Below, piece after piece: positions 19,200-28,446 of a DNA stretch of 64,000 bases. The first letter of the stretch is position 1, and every line of letters begins with the position of its first letter. Under the pieces are notes generated by a model. It did not search any database. It was not told the DNA's origin and worked only from the letters and a program-made list of their open reading frames with translations. The DNA is from Amantichitinum ursilacus (lineage in GTDB: Bacteria; Pseudomonadota; Gammaproteobacteria; Burkholderiales; Chitinibacteraceae), in the NCBI RefSeq assembly GCF_001294205.1, contig NZ_LAQT01000004.1:62001-126000 (forward strand). The letters are read 5' to 3'. Both the position numbers and the translations under genes were made by a program.

Positions 19200-20705
19200 A
19201 TGGATTTTTTCAAACAACTGGAAGTCTGGTTTGTGGTTGGCAGCCAGCATCTGTACGGCAAAAAAACCCTGGCCCAAGTGGCGCAGAATGCCGAACGCAT
19301 CGTTAATGGCCTGAATAGCGAAGGCAATCTGCCGATCAAGCTGGTACTGAAGGAAACCGTCACCTCGCAAGACGGCATTCTGCAAGTGTGCCGCGACGCC
19401 AACCACGACCAGAACTGTGTGGGCGTAGTGACCTGGCTGCACACCTTCTCGCCCGCCAAGATGTGGATCAATGGCCTGCAGGTGCTGGAAAAACCGATGA
19501 TGCAACTGCATACGCAGTTCAATTCGGTGGTGCCGTGGAACACCATGGATATGGACTTCATGAACCTGAACCAGACCGCGCATGGCGGCCGCGAGTTCGG
19601 CTTTATCGGCGCCCGCATGCGCAAGGCCTATCACGTGGTGGTGGGCCATTGGCAAGACCCGCAAGTGGCCACCGAGCTGGGTGAGTGGATACGCGTTGCT
19701 GCCGCCGTGCATGACAGCAAGCAACTGCGCATTGCCCGCTTTGGCGACAATATGCGCGAAGTGGCCGTAACCGAAGGCGACAAGGTCGCCGCACAAATCC
19801 AGTTTGGCTACGCCGTACATGCCTACGGCCTGGGCGATCTGGCCAAAGTGGTAGAAGAAGTCACCACCGAGCAAATCGACGCGCTGGTGGGCGAATACGA
19901 AGCCACCTACCAACTGACTGACCATATCGGTTCGCAAGGCGAAAAACGCCAGCATCTGGTGGACGCCGCGCGTATCGAGATCGGCATCAAAACCTTTCTG
20001 GATAAAGGCAACTTCAAAGCCTTTACCACCACCTTTGAAAACCTGTACGGCCTGACCCAATTGCCCGGCCTGGCCGTGCAACGCCTGATGGAACAAGGCT
20101 ATGGTTTTGGCGCGGAAGGCGACTGGAAAAGCGCGGCGTTACTGCGCGCCGTCAAGGTGATGGGCGCGGGCAAGCAAGGCGGGTCGTCCTTTATGGAGGA
20201 CTACACCTATGACTTCACGCCGGGGAATGAACTGGTAATCGGCGCGCACATGCTGGAAGTGTGCCCGTCCATTGCCGGCGACCAGAAAGCGGTGCTGGAT
20301 GTGCAACCACTGTCGATCGGTAAAAAAGCCGATCCGGCCCGATTGATTTTCAGCGCCAAAGCCGGCCCCGCACGCAACGCCACGCTGATCGATATGGGCA
20401 ATCGCTTTCGCCTGATCGTCAACGAACTGGACGTGATTGACCAGCCGAAACCGCTGCCAGTGCTGCCGGTGGCGCGTGCGGTGTGGAAAGCGCTGCCCGA
20501 TCTGCGCACTGCCGCTGCGGCCTGGATTTACGCCGGTGGCGCACACCACTCAATCTTTGCGCAAGACGTGAGCGCCGAACAACTGCGCTTGTTTGCCGAG
20601 CTGACGCGCATCGAATACCTGCACATCGGCGAAGAAACCACCATCAATGACTTCAAGAACCAGATCAACTGGAACGAGGTGTATTTCAAGATTTGCGACC
20701 AGTAA
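19200..20705 (+). CDS. araA: L-arabinose isomerase
   Basis: AraA isomerises L-arabinose to L-ribulose, the first catabolic step, using Mn2+. The 501-residue sequence matches E. coli AraA throughout: [13 protein letters not shown] at the start, [50 protein letters not shown] and HMLEVCPS. A strong ribosome site (AAAGGA) sits 9 bp before ATG. Last gene of araBDA, followed by a strong terminator. The order B-D-A differs from the enteric B-A-D. Confidence 0.97.
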   Translation: MDFFKQLEVWFVVGSQHLYGKKTLAQVAQNAERIVNGLNSEGNLPIKLVLKETVTSQDGILQVCRDANHDQNCVGVVTWLHTFSPAKMWINGLQVLEKPMMQLHTQFNSVVPWNTMDMDFMNLNQTAHGGREFGFIGARMRKAYHVVVGHWQDPQVATELGEWIRVAAAVHDSKQLRIARFGDNMREVAVTEGDKVAAQIQFGYAVHAYGLGDLAKVVEEVTTEQIDALVGEYEATYQLTDHIGSQGEKRQHLVDAARIEIGIKTFLDKGNFKAFTTTFENLYGLTQLPGLAVQRLMEQGYGFGAEGDWKSAALLRAVKVMGAGKQGGSSFMEDYTYDFTPGNELVIGAHMLEVCPSIAGDQKAVLDVQPLSIGKKADPARLIFSAKAGPARNATLIDMGNRFRLIVNELDVIDQPKPLPVLPVARAVWKALPDLRTAAAAWIYAGGAHHSIFAQDVSAEQLRLFAELTRIEYLHIGEETTINDFKNQINWNEVYFKICDQ

Positions 20706-20827
20706 GTCCACGTACAGACCAGTTCACCGCAGGGGTATTCGGGGAATGGTGTCGCGGTGTTATCCCTGCGTCCTCCTCCACCGCGACGCGACATACGCAA
20801 CTATCCAGAAGGCCGTTTGCGCCTTCA

Positions 20828-20870
20828 CAGCGATCAACCCTGCGGGGTTGATCGCTGGTCATTTTTTACT
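20828..20870 (+). terminator. Intrinsic terminator of araBDA
   Basis: A perfect 13-bp stem CAGCGATCAACCC/GGGTTGATCGCTG with a TGCG tetraloop is followed by ATTTTTTACTTTT. It lies 120 bp after the araA stop. Confidence 0.9.
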
Positions 20871-20880
20871 TTTGTCCGCT

Positions 20881-21204
20881 TCAAAACTCGTCATCATCCA
20901 GAGCTGCCTTGCGAACGCGTTGCGCCAGCCCAACTTTGCTTAACAAAGACTGGGCGGGCATGGGCGCCAACAAATCCAGCGCGCCCAAGACCTTGAACGT
21001 GCTCAGCCAGATCGAAATCCGCACTGCGACGTCGCCTTTTTCCATGCGTACAACCGTCTGCTGCGCAACGCCAACCCTTGCGGCCAGATCGTCGAGCGTG
21101 ATTTTTTGCTGCCGCCGCAAATTGGCCACGACTTGGCCCCACAGGCGAATACGTTCTTCAACTTGGGGATGCAGGACGGCGTCAGTCGTGGTTTGGCGCG
21201 GCAT
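20881..21204 (-). CDS. XRE-family helix-turn-helix regulator, HipB-like
   Basis: This 107-residue protein has a Cro/C1-type helix-turn-helix at about residues 20-75 (ANLRRQQKITLDDLAARVGVAQQTVVRMEKG) and a short C-terminal tail (LLAPMPAQSLLSKVGLAQRVRK) like that of HipB-type antitoxin regulators. HipB genes usually sit directly before hipA; here no hipA or other toxin-size frame follows, only the araA terminator. It may be an orphan regulator. The target is unknown. It is convergent with araA. Confidence 0.75.
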   Translation of the reverse strand: MPRQTTTDAVLHPQVEERIRLWGQVVANLRRQQKITLDDLAARVGVAQQTVVRMEKGDVAVRISIWLSTFKVLGALDLLAPMPAQSLLSKVGLAQRVRKAALDDDEF

Positions 21205-21272
21205 GGTTTGATGATATGTCAGTGATTAATGTATTTAACCTACGCCATATCATCGGACCAAATGACCTGAAA

Positions 21273-22493
21273 TCACAGCCCCTGCCGCGCCGCCGACTCC
21301 GCACGCCCGCGCATCACCGAGCGATACAGCACCCAGGTCAGCACCACGCCCGCCACCGCAGCCAGACCCGCCATCAAGAAGATCGGCGGATAGCCGTAGC
21401 CGCTAATAATAAAGCCCGCAACCGGGCCGATCAGGCCAAGCGCCACGTCGAGGAAGACGGAGTATGCGCCCAGCGCCGAGCCACGGCTGGAGGCAGGCAC
21501 CAGCGCCACGGCCTCGACGCCCAGCGCCGGGAAGATCAGCGAAAAGCCGCAACCCGTCAGCGCCGCGCCCAGCATGGCCCAGATCGGTTCGGGCGCCAGC
21601 CACAGCAGCATCAACCCGACAAACTCGACCCCAAACGACACGATGGCCACGCGAAAGCCGCCATAGACATTAATGCTGCGAGCAAACACCAGCCGAGTGC
21701 CCACAAAGCAGATGCCAAATACGCTTAGCGTAAACGCGGCATCGGGCCAGTGTTGGCTGGCATAAAACAAGGTAACGAAGGTGGCGATAACGCCAAAACC
21801 CGCCGAGCCCAGCGCCAGCCCCGCGCCATAGGCAAAGACGCGGCCAAGCACGCTGCTAAAGGGCAGGCGTTCACCATGCACGATGGGTGCGGGCGGACGC
21901 GGCCATGCGCACGCGATGCCGATCAGCCCCAAGGCCATGACCACGCCTGCGATCAGCTGGAAGCCGCCCCACTTCTGCAACGCCACGCCCAACGGAGCGC
22001 CCAGCGCCAGTGCGCCATAGGTGGCGACGCCATTCCAGGAAATCACCTTGGCGGTGTGGTTAGCACCCACGGTGCCGATGCCCCAGGCAATGGATCCGGT
22101 GCCCACGCAGCTTTCCGCAAAGCCCAAAGCACAGCGGCTGGCAAACACCAGCGCCAGGCTCAGCAACGGTATTTGCTGCGTCAGGGCCGCGCCCATCAGG
22201 CACACGCCACTGAGCACATTGCCGCACAGTCCGTACATGACGGTGCGCTTGGGGCCCAGATGATCGGCCATGCGCCCGGCCTTGGGCCGGCTAACCAGCG
22301 TGGCCAGGTATTGCACGCTGATCACCAGACCGGCCAGCACCGAGCCATAGCCCAGATCCATGTGCACATAGGTAGGCAGGATGGCCAGCGGCAGGCCGAT
22401 GGTCAGATAACACAGAAAGGTGAACATCACGATGGAAACCACGCGCAGGGTAACGGGCCCTGCGCTGGCGGGTACGGCGGAAGTAGCGGACAT
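21273..22493 (-). CDS. Major facilitator superfamily transporter, YhhS/YfcJ-like
   Basis: The 406-residue protein has about 12 hydrophobic segments and the MFS loop 2-3 signature ([17 protein letters not shown]). Sequence such as [25 protein letters not shown] and [16 protein letters not shown] resembles the E. coli YhhS/YfcJ putative efflux group. The substrate is unknown. It is next to the arabinose block but lacks any visible link to it. A divergent EamA-type exporter gene lies upstream. Confidence 0.85.
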   Translation of the reverse strand: MSATSAVPASAGPVTLRVVSIVMFTFLCYLTIGLPLAILPTYVHMDLGYGSVLAGLVISVQYLATLVSRPKAGRMADHLGPKRTVMYGLCGNVLSGVCLMGAALTQQIPLLSLALVFASRCALGFAESCVGTGSIAWGIGTVGANHTAKVISWNGVATYGALALGAPLGVALQKWGGFQLIAGVVMALGLIGIACAWPRPPAPIVHGERLPFSSVLGRVFAYGAGLALGSAGFGVIATFVTLFYASQHWPDAAFTLSVFGICFVGTRLVFARSINVYGGFRVAIVSFGVEFVGLMLLWLAPEPIWAMLGAALTGCGFSLIFPALGVEAVALVPASSRGSALGAYSVFLDVALGLIGPVAGFIISGYGYPPIFLMAGLAAVAGVVLTWVLYRSVMRGRAESAARQGL

Positions 22494-22535
22494 GGGGGCA
22501 GTGGTAACGGCAGCAAAACAATGTTAACGATAACA

Positions 22536-22564
22536 AGCCCGGGCGGGTGGACACCGCCCGGGCT
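22536..22564. repeat. GC-rich inverted repeat in the divergent MFS / EamA promoter region
   Basis: AGCCCGGGCGG pairs perfectly with CCGCCCGGGCT around a short loop, and the pairing continues (GTG/CAC) with one bulge. It lies 43 bp before the MFS start and 83 bp before the EamA start. No long T-run follows on the plus strand; TTGTTAT follows on the minus strand. It could be an operator, or a hairpin in the MFS leader. Confidence 0.5.
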
Positions 22565-22647
22565 GCGTAAGGCGTCATGATAGGCCGATTTGGCGCGCTG
22601 CTGTTGTATGATGCCCGCCTCTTCAGCCGAACCGAGTGCACTGCAAC

Positions 22648-23493
22648 ATGCCGTATCTTGCCGCCATTACCCTGGTGTGGGCCGTGTCGTTCAACCTGAT
22701 TGGTGTGTTTCTGGCGGGCCAGGTCGATAGCGACTTTGCTGTGCTGACGCGGGTGGCGCTGGCCGGGTTGGTATTTTTACCGTTCACGCGCTGGCGCAAT
22801 CAGCCCACTGGCCGCGTGGTTGGCACCCTGCTGGCGGGCGCATTGCAGTTTGGTCTCACCTATCTGTGTCTGTATCGCTCGTTCCGTTTTTTGAGCGTGG
22901 CGGAGGTGCTGCTGTTTACCATCTTCACGCCAATTTACGTCACGCTGCTGGACGACCTGTTGCAACGGCGCTTTCAGCCACGCGCCTTTGCCGCGGCGTT
23001 GGTGGCGGTGATTGGCTCGCTGGTCATCCGTTACGATCATATTGATAGCAATGCCCTCACCGGTTTTTTGCTGCTGCAACTGGCCAACGTGACCTTTGCC
23101 GCCGGCCAGGTCGGCTATCGCTACGTGGTGCGCCGCTATCCAGACAACCAACCGCAATATCGCAGCTTTGGTTTCTTCTTCCTGGGCGCGCTATGCGTGG
23201 CACTGCCGTCATGGTTGATCTTCGGCAATATGGCCAGGCTGCCGCATACCCCCACGCAATATGAAGTACTGGCCTTCCTTGGCCTGATCTCGTCAGCGCT
23301 CGGTTTTTACTGGTGGAACAAGGGCGCAACCCGCGTCGATGCGGGCACTCTCGGCGCGATGAACAATATGCATATCCCGGTGGGATTGCTGATCAACCTG
23401 GTGGTGTGGAACCAGAACGAGAACATCCCGCGTCTGCTGCTTGGCGGCGCGATCATGGCCAGCGCTTTGCTGATCAACCGGCGGTGGCACTAA
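22648..23493 (+). CDS. EamA-family (drug/metabolite) transporter
   Basis: The 281-residue protein has ten predicted membrane segments in two EamA repeats (about 1-135 and 145-280). Signatures include FNLIGVFLAGQVDSDF, YLCLYRSFRFLSVAEVLLFTIFTPIYV, and at the C-terminus GFYWWNKGATRVDAGTLGAMNNMHIP. This places it with DMT-superfamily carboxylate/amino-acid exporters; the substrate is unknown. ATG at 22648 fits the usual start just before the first helix; an in-frame GTG at 22636 is possible. Its 3' end overlaps alkB, convergent, by 4 bp. Confidence 0.8.
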   Translation: MPYLAAITLVWAVSFNLIGVFLAGQVDSDFAVLTRVALAGLVFLPFTRWRNQPTGRVVGTLLAGALQFGLTYLCLYRSFRFLSVAEVLLFTIFTPIYVTLLDDLLQRRFQPRAFAAALVAVIGSLVIRYDHIDSNALTGFLLLQLANVTFAAGQVGYRYVVRRYPDNQPQYRSFGFFFLGALCVALPSWLIFGNMARLPHTPTQYEVLAFLGLISSALGFYWWNKGATRVDAGTLGAMNNMHIPVGLLINLVVWNQNENIPRLLLGGAIMASALLINRRWH

Positions 23494-24149
23494 CGCACTT
23501 TGCGGAAAGTGAGGTTGATGCGGCATTCACCCGTGGCGGCATGGCTGCCCGCGGCCAACGGGGCGACGCCGTGATACGCCAGCCGCGATGGCCCGCCCCA
23601 TACCACCACGTCGCCATGTACCAGGCGATGCCGCGCGGTTTTGTCGTTGCGCTGCAGCCCGCCAAACAGAAAGGTGGCGGGTAAACCCAAAGACACCGAC
23701 ACGATGGGCGCCCGTTGGTCGAGTTCGTCCTTGTCCTGATGCAGCGACAAGCGCGCGCTGGCCACATAGCGATTGATCAGACAGGCCTGTGGCTCGAAGC
23801 CAGGGTAACCGGCCTCTGCAGCAGCACGGCGCGCCACATCAGCAAACAGCGCGGGTAAGGCGGGCCAATGCCGACCTGTCTGCGGATCGATCGGGTCGTA
23901 ACGATAACCGCGCGCATCCGACACCCAGCCCAGCGCGCCGCTATTGGTCATGGCCACCGACATGGTGTAACCACCGGGCGTAATCAGATGGCGAAATGGC
24001 GCGACGGCCTCAATCTGCGCCACCTCAGCCAAAAGCTGGGGCGCTTGCGCCAGCACAAAGCCATGCAGCAACCATGCGCCCGCCGCCAGTTCGGTGCGCG
24101 TCTGCGCGGCGGGTTCTTCCGCGAAAAGATCAAGCGTATAGCCAGCCAT
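23490..24149 (-). CDS. alkB: Alpha-ketoglutarate-dependent DNA dioxygenase AlkB
   Basis: AlkB oxidatively removes 1-methyladenine and 3-methylcytosine damage using Fe(II) and 2-oxoglutarate. The iron triad is visible as His137 and Asp139 (LHQDKDE) and His193 (AYHGV). The 2-oxoglutarate arginines are Arg210 and Arg216 (RINLTFR). Length 219 matches E. coli (216). It starts 2 bp after the ada stop, so it belongs to an ada-alkB operon under the adaptive response. Confidence 0.95.
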   Translation of the reverse strand: MAGYTLDLFAEEPAAQTRTELAAGAWLLHGFVLAQAPQLLAEVAQIEAVAPFRHLITPGGYTMSVAMTNSGALGWVSDARGYRYDPIDPQTGRHWPALPALFADVARRAAAEAGYPGFEPQACLINRYVASARLSLHQDKDELDQRAPIVSVSLGLPATFLFGGLQRNDKTARHRLVHGDVVVWGGPSRLAYHGVAPLAAGSHAATGECRINLTFRKVR

Positions 24150-24151
24150 CG

Positions 24152-25285
24152 TTATCCCGTAGCTTGCGTGGCGTGCGCCAACGTTGCGTTGCGTTCCGCC
24201 AGCGTTTTTTCCAGATCGATCAGCGCCTGTTTGCGCGCGATACCCCAGCGATACCCTGATAGCGCGCCGTCATTGCGTACCACGCGATGGCACGGAATCG
24301 CCACCGCCAGCGCATTGGCTGCGCACGCTTGCGCCACGGCGCGCACGGCTTTGGGCGACGCGATACGCGCCGCGATCTCGGTGTAGCTCACCGTGCTGCC
24401 GGGCGGAATTTCGCGCAGCGCCTGCCACACGCGTTGCTGGAATGCGGTGCCGCGGATATCCAGCGGCAAATCCAGCCCCAGTTGCGGCGCTTCGACAAAG
24501 CCGATCACTTGCGCCATCCATTGCTCAAACTGGCTATCCCCGCCGATCAGTTCAGCGCGGGCAAAGCGGTCTTGCAGATCAGCCACCAGCGCGGCCGGAT
24601 CTTCGCCCAGCAAAATGCTGCATACGCCCAGCGGCGTGGCCGCCACCAGAATGGCGCCCAGACTGCACTGGCCCACGCCAAAGCGGATCTGCTGGCCCGG
24701 TGCGCCTTTACGATAGCCATCCGGCGTCATGCCCAGCATGTCTGGCGCGGCGGCGTAAAAGCGGCCGCTGGAATTAAAACCGGCCTCGTACAGCGTTTCG
24801 GTCACACTCGTGCCCGCCGCCAGTTGCTCCCGCACGCGGCAGGCGCGTTCTTGTTGCGCATAGGCCTTGGGCGTTACGCCGGTATGGGCCCTGAACAAGC
24901 GATGAAAATGCGCGCGGCTTAAGCCCACCGCAGCGGCCAGATCGGGCAATGCGGGCGGCTCGGCGCTGCTTTCCAGTATGCGGCAGGCGGCGGCGATGGC
25001 GGCGGCCTGCCGTTCGGCCAGCGAGGCCGCATCGGGATGGCAGCGTTTGCACGGACGCAAACCCGCCGCGCGCGCATCGGCGGTGCAGGCATAAAACGCC
25101 ACATTCGGTCGCAGCGCATGGCGACTGGGGCAAGACGGCCGGCAATAGATGCCGGTGGTGCGCACGCCATACCAGAACACGCCATCGGCCGCGGCATCGC
25201 GCGCCAGCATGGCCTGCCAGCGTGCGTCGTCGGTCGCGTAATCAGTAATGCCGGTTTCTTGTTCCATAATGTCCAGATCGGTCAT
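24152..25285 (-). CDS. ada: Bifunctional Ada protein: methyl-sensing activator and O6-methylguanine-DNA methyltransferase
   Basis: Ada accepts methyl groups from DNA and, when methylated on its N-terminal cysteine, activates alkylation-repair genes. All parts are present in 377 residues: the zinc module with Cys48, Cys52, Cys79 and Cys82 (GIYCRPSC and RPCKRC), an AraC-type helix-turn-helix (about 105-190), and the methyltransferase domain with active-site Cys332 (AIPCHRV). It is first in ada-alkB. Upstream on the minus strand, AATTTGAAAGCAC partly resembles the E. coli Ada box (AAAGCGCA), fitting autoregulation, but the match is weak. Confidence 0.95.
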   Translation of the reverse strand: MTDLDIMEQETGITDYATDDARWQAMLARDAAADGVFWYGVRTTGIYCRPSCPSRHALRPNVAFYACTADARAAGLRPCKRCHPDAASLAERQAAAIAAACRILESSAEPPALPDLAAAVGLSRAHFHRLFRAHTGVTPKAYAQQERACRVREQLAAGTSVTETLYEAGFNSSGRFYAAAPDMLGMTPDGYRKGAPGQQIRFGVGQCSLGAILVAATPLGVCSILLGEDPAALVADLQDRFARAELIGGDSQFEQWMAQVIGFVEAPQLGLDLPLDIRGTAFQQRVWQALREIPPGSTVSYTEIAARIASPKAVRAVAQACAANALAVAIPCHRVVRNDGALSGYRWGIARKQALIDLEKTLAERNATLAHATQATG

Positions 25286-25393
25286 GGCGCAGCCCTCGGG
25301 TTGATTGCAATGTCTGCAGCTTGCCGCGCTGCCCCATGCTGCGCACTCCGCCGAGTGCTTTCAAATTTTGGCGTCTTACGCCCAGGATAAAAC

Positions 25394-25897
25394 ATGACAG
25401 AACGCGCCGCAGAACTCGCGCAAAAGCTGATCCGCAATTTTAACGAGGTGGCGTTAGACCACGATCAGCGCGCGCCCTTGTACGACACAATGTGCGCCCG
25501 CCTCGGCCCCGGCACCGTGGCGCGCAAACTGGGCGCCAGCATCGATACCGTCGCGCCGGGCAAGATGTCCTGTCCGTACCACGCGCACCATGCGCAAGAA
25601 GAAATGTTTGTCATTGTGCAAGGTACTGGCACCTTGCGCGTGGCCGATGAGCGTTTGCCGGTTAAAGCGGGCGACGTGATCTTTATTCCGCCCGGCCCCG
25701 AATATCCGCATCAATTAATCAATACCTCGGATGCGCCGTTGCAATATCTGTCGATCAGCACGCGCGATACCCCGGAGATTGTGGAGTATCCCGATTCCGA
25801 CAAGTTTCTGGCCACTGCGGTATTGACGGACGGCACGCGATTCCAGGCTTTGCAAAAGCGCAATCGCGATCTGGACTATTGGGACGGCGAGCCCTGA
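25394..25897 (+). CDS. Cupin-domain protein
   Basis: The 167-residue protein has one cupin barrel (about residues 45-125). Motif 1 reads YHAHHAQEEMFVIVQGTG, and motif 2 PPGPEYPHQLINTS, giving plausible metal-binding His/Glu residues. The N-terminus resembles small cupins of unknown role; no enzyme identity can be read. An AGGA ribosome site lies 6 bp before the ATG. It is divergent from ada with 108 bp between them. Confidence 0.75.
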   Translation: MTERAAELAQKLIRNFNEVALDHDQRAPLYDTMCARLGPGTVARKLGASIDTVAPGKMSCPYHAHHAQEEMFVIVQGTGTLRVADERLPVKAGDVIFIPPGPEYPHQLINTSDAPLQYLSISTRDTPEIVEYPDSDKFLATAVLTDGTRFQALQKRNRDLDYWDGEP

Positions 25898-25904
25898 AAC
25901 AAAT

Positions 25905-25939
25905 CAGGGCGGGCGTGGCTGTTGACCACACCCGCCCTG
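25905..25939. terminator. Terminator-like hairpin between cupin gene and MFS gene
   Basis: CAGGGCGGGCGTGG pairs with CCACACCCGCCCTG with one mismatch. It lies between convergent genes. The T-run is weak on both sides, so efficient termination is inferred from position. Confidence 0.55.
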
Positions 25940-25969
25940 CTCATCCGCAAAAACCGCAGTGACTGGCAA

Positions 25970-27379
25970 TCAAGCCTTGCTGCCCGTCGCCGCCGCATGG
26001 TCTCCACTGGCCAGCCGCATAAAGCTGACGCCCGCCGCTACCACCGCAAACGCTGCGCCCAATATCAGGCTCATGCGTGTGCCATGCAGCGGAAACAGGC
26101 CAAACATCAACGCCACCAGCGAAGCGCCCATGGTCTGCCCCACCAGCCGCGCCGTGCCCAACATGCCGCTGGCGCCGCCACTGCGTTGCGGTGGCGCCGA
26201 ACTGAGCAAGGCGTAGTTGTTGGGCGACTGGAAAAAGCCAAAACCGATACCACACAAGGCCATGCGCCAGATGATGTCGCCATCGCCCGGTGCATTGGGC
26301 AGCATGCCCAGCAACAGCAAACCCAACGCCAGCAAGCCCAGGCCCACGCCGCCCAAAGCGCCGGGCGCATATTTCTTTTCCACCAGTCGCCCGGCCAACG
26401 GGGCGATCACCACAATCGCCAACGGCCACGGCGTGAGCAGCAAACCGGTTTCCGTGGCGCTGCGGCCCAGGGTTTCTTGTAGATAAAACGGCAGCGACAC
26501 CATGCCCAGCATTTGCGCGCAGAACGAACAGATCGAGGTGCCCACCGACAAGGCAAAAGTGGGAATGCGCAGCAAATCCACCGGCAATAACGGCGATTGC
26601 AAGGTCAGTTGGCGTTTAACAAAGAAATAGCCCACCCCGATCGCAATCACCAGCATCGCTGTAATCAGCCAGCGATTGGCCTCGTGCCCAAAGCCATTAA
26701 TGGCAAAGATCAGAAAACCAAAAGTAATCGCATTCAGCCACGCGCTTTGCATATCAAAACCATGGGTGGCTTGATGCGGATTGTCGGGCAGCGAGCGATA
26801 GCCCAACACCAGCGCCAGCAAACCAATCGGCAAGTTAACCGCAAACAGCCATTGCCACGATGCCACTGACAAAATCGCCGCCGCCACCGTCGGGCCTGCG
26901 GCGCTGGATAAGGCCACCACCAGCGAATTGATCGCCATGCCGCGGCCCAGATAACGCTTGGGATAAATGATGCGCACCAGCGCCGTGTTCACGCTCATGA
27001 TCCCGGCCGCGCCAAACCCCTGCACGATGCGCGCCATGGTCAGCGTCACTAACGAATCCGACAGCGCGCACAACACCGACACCAGCGTAAACACCACCAG
27101 GCCCATCTGATAAATACGCCGGTAGCCAAAAATGTCGCCCAGCGAGGCAAACGCCAGCAGCGAAACGGTGGTGGCCAGCTGATACGCATTCACCACCCAG
27201 ATCGAGCTGGCTGGCGTGGCGTGAAGATCGCGCGCGATGGCGGGCAAGGCCACATTGGCAATGGCGCCATCCAGCACCGCCATGGTGATGGCCATGGCAA
27301 TCGCCAGAATGGCCCAAGTGCGTTGTGGCGGCGCAAGGCCGTCCTGCGGAACAGGGGATGATGAGGCGGAAGTGGTCAT
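25970..27379 (-). CDS. MFS drug exporter, DHA2 (14-helix) family
   Basis: The 469-residue protein shows the EmrB/QacA-type layout with about 14 hydrophobic segments. Signatures: LDGAIANVALPAIARDLHAT in helix 1 (motif D1), FGYRRIYQMGL in loop 2-3, and RIVQGFGAAGIMSVNTALV in helix 4. These proteins export toxic organic compounds by proton antiport. The ATG at 27379 is the sensible start; the frame upstream runs into the divergent lysR gene. That regulator, 124 bp away, probably controls it. Confidence 0.85.
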   Translation of the reverse strand: MTTSASSSPVPQDGLAPPQRTWAILAIAMAITMAVLDGAIANVALPAIARDLHATPASSIWVVNAYQLATTVSLLAFASLGDIFGYRRIYQMGLVVFTLVSVLCALSDSLVTLTMARIVQGFGAAGIMSVNTALVRIIYPKRYLGRGMAINSLVVALSSAAGPTVAAAILSVASWQWLFAVNLPIGLLALVLGYRSLPDNPHQATHGFDMQSAWLNAITFGFLIFAINGFGHEANRWLITAMLVIAIGVGYFFVKRQLTLQSPLLPVDLLRIPTFALSVGTSICSFCAQMLGMVSLPFYLQETLGRSATETGLLLTPWPLAIVVIAPLAGRLVEKKYAPGALGGVGLGLLALGLLLLGMLPNAPGDGDIIWRMALCGIGFGFFQSPNNYALLSSAPPQRSGGASGMLGTARLVGQTMGASLVALMFGLFPLHGTRMSLILGAAFAVVAAGVSFMRLASGDHAAATGSKA

Positions 27380-27503
27380 GCGGCGGTCCGGCGGTACGGC
27401 GAGGAGAGCAGCCAGTCTAGAAAAGCGCCCCTTTAATGTCGATAATATCAATCGACCCGTTTGATACGCCCTTCGACTCAATCGCCATCTGGAAAACACC
27501 GGC

Positions 27504-28403
27504 ATGGAATTACGCCAACTGGAATACTTTGTGGCCGTGGCGGAAACGTTGCATTTCGGCCGCGCTGCCGAACGGCTGGGCATGACGCAGCCGCCGCTCA
27601 GCCAGCAAATCCAGGCGCTGGAACGCGATCTGGGCGCGCAGTTGTTCGAGCGCACCAACCGTCGCGTGCTGCTGACCGGCGCTGGCCAGGTGCTGCTGGA
27701 TAACGCCCGCATCATCCTGCAAAGCGTGGCGCGCACGCGCGAACAAGTGCAGCGCGCGCATCGCGGTCAGACCGGCGAACTACGGTTGGGCTTTACGCCG
27801 TCCGCGCCGTTTACCGAGGCGTTTTCGCAAGTGCTGCGCGAGCTGCGCACCGAGATGCCGCAAGTCAACCTGGTGCTGAACGAGATGTCATCGCAAGCGC
27901 AGGTGAATGCGCTGATCGAACGGCAACTGGATATCGGCATGATCCGCGGCCTGAGCTTGCCGGCCGGCATTGAGGCGATGGAGGTCAACCACGAGCCCAT
28001 GGTGGTGGTGCTGCCCACCGACCACCCCGCCGCGCAAGGCGACCCCAGTGTGCCGATTCCGCTGGCGCGTTTTGCCAATGACGATTTTGTCTGCTTTCCA
28101 CGCAATATCGGCATCGCGCTGTACGAACAGATTCTGGCGCTGTGCCGCGCGGCCGGATTCAAACCGCGCGTGACGCAAGAGGCGCGCGAGCCCTCCACGC
28201 AGATTGCGCTGGTGGCGGCGGGCTTTGGCGTTGCCATCCTTACCGGCCTGCAGCAGCGGATTCAGGTGGACAAAGTCACCTACCGCACGCTGGCCGACGA
28301 AGGCGCGCGCACGGCGGTGTGGATGATTTATCGCAAAGAGCGCCACAGCGAACTGGTGCAGCGCGTTATTGATCGCGTGCGGGTGCGCAGCACCGGTCGC
28401 TAA
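27504..28403 (+). CDS. LysR-family regulator divergent from MFS exporter
   Basis: The 299-residue protein has the LysR winged helix at residues 1-60 (MELRQLEYFVAVAETLHFGRAAERLGMTQPPLSQQIQALE) and a periplasmic-binding-like effector domain (about 90-295). LysR proteins usually regulate the divergent gene, here the DHA2 exporter. The 124-bp gap contains AT-rich inverted pieces (TCGATAATATCAATCGA at about 27437-27453), a plausible LysR box of the T-N11-A type. Confidence 0.85.
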   Translation: MELRQLEYFVAVAETLHFGRAAERLGMTQPPLSQQIQALERDLGAQLFERTNRRVLLTGAGQVLLDNARIILQSVARTREQVQRAHRGQTGELRLGFTPSAPFTEAFSQVLRELRTEMPQVNLVLNEMSSQAQVNALIERQLDIGMIRGLSLPAGIEAMEVNHEPMVVVLPTDHPAAQGDPSVPIPLARFANDDFVCFPRNIGIALYEQILALCRAAGFKPRVTQEAREPSTQIALVAAGFGVAILTGLQQRIQVDKVTYRTLADEGARTAVWMIYRKERHSELVQRVIDRVRVRSTGR

Positions 28404-28446
28404 GCGTACCGGAGATGCGCGCCCTGCCCGCTGGCCAGCAAAAAGC

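Noticed and set aside
15319-20549. Long antisense frames within the arabinose genes (araF, araB, araA)
   Set aside because: They are shadows of strongly conserved ara genes and show no motif of their own.
25286-25393. Ada-box before ada
   Set aside because: Only a partial match (AAAGCACT against AAAGCGCA) was seen, so it is mentioned but not listed as a site.
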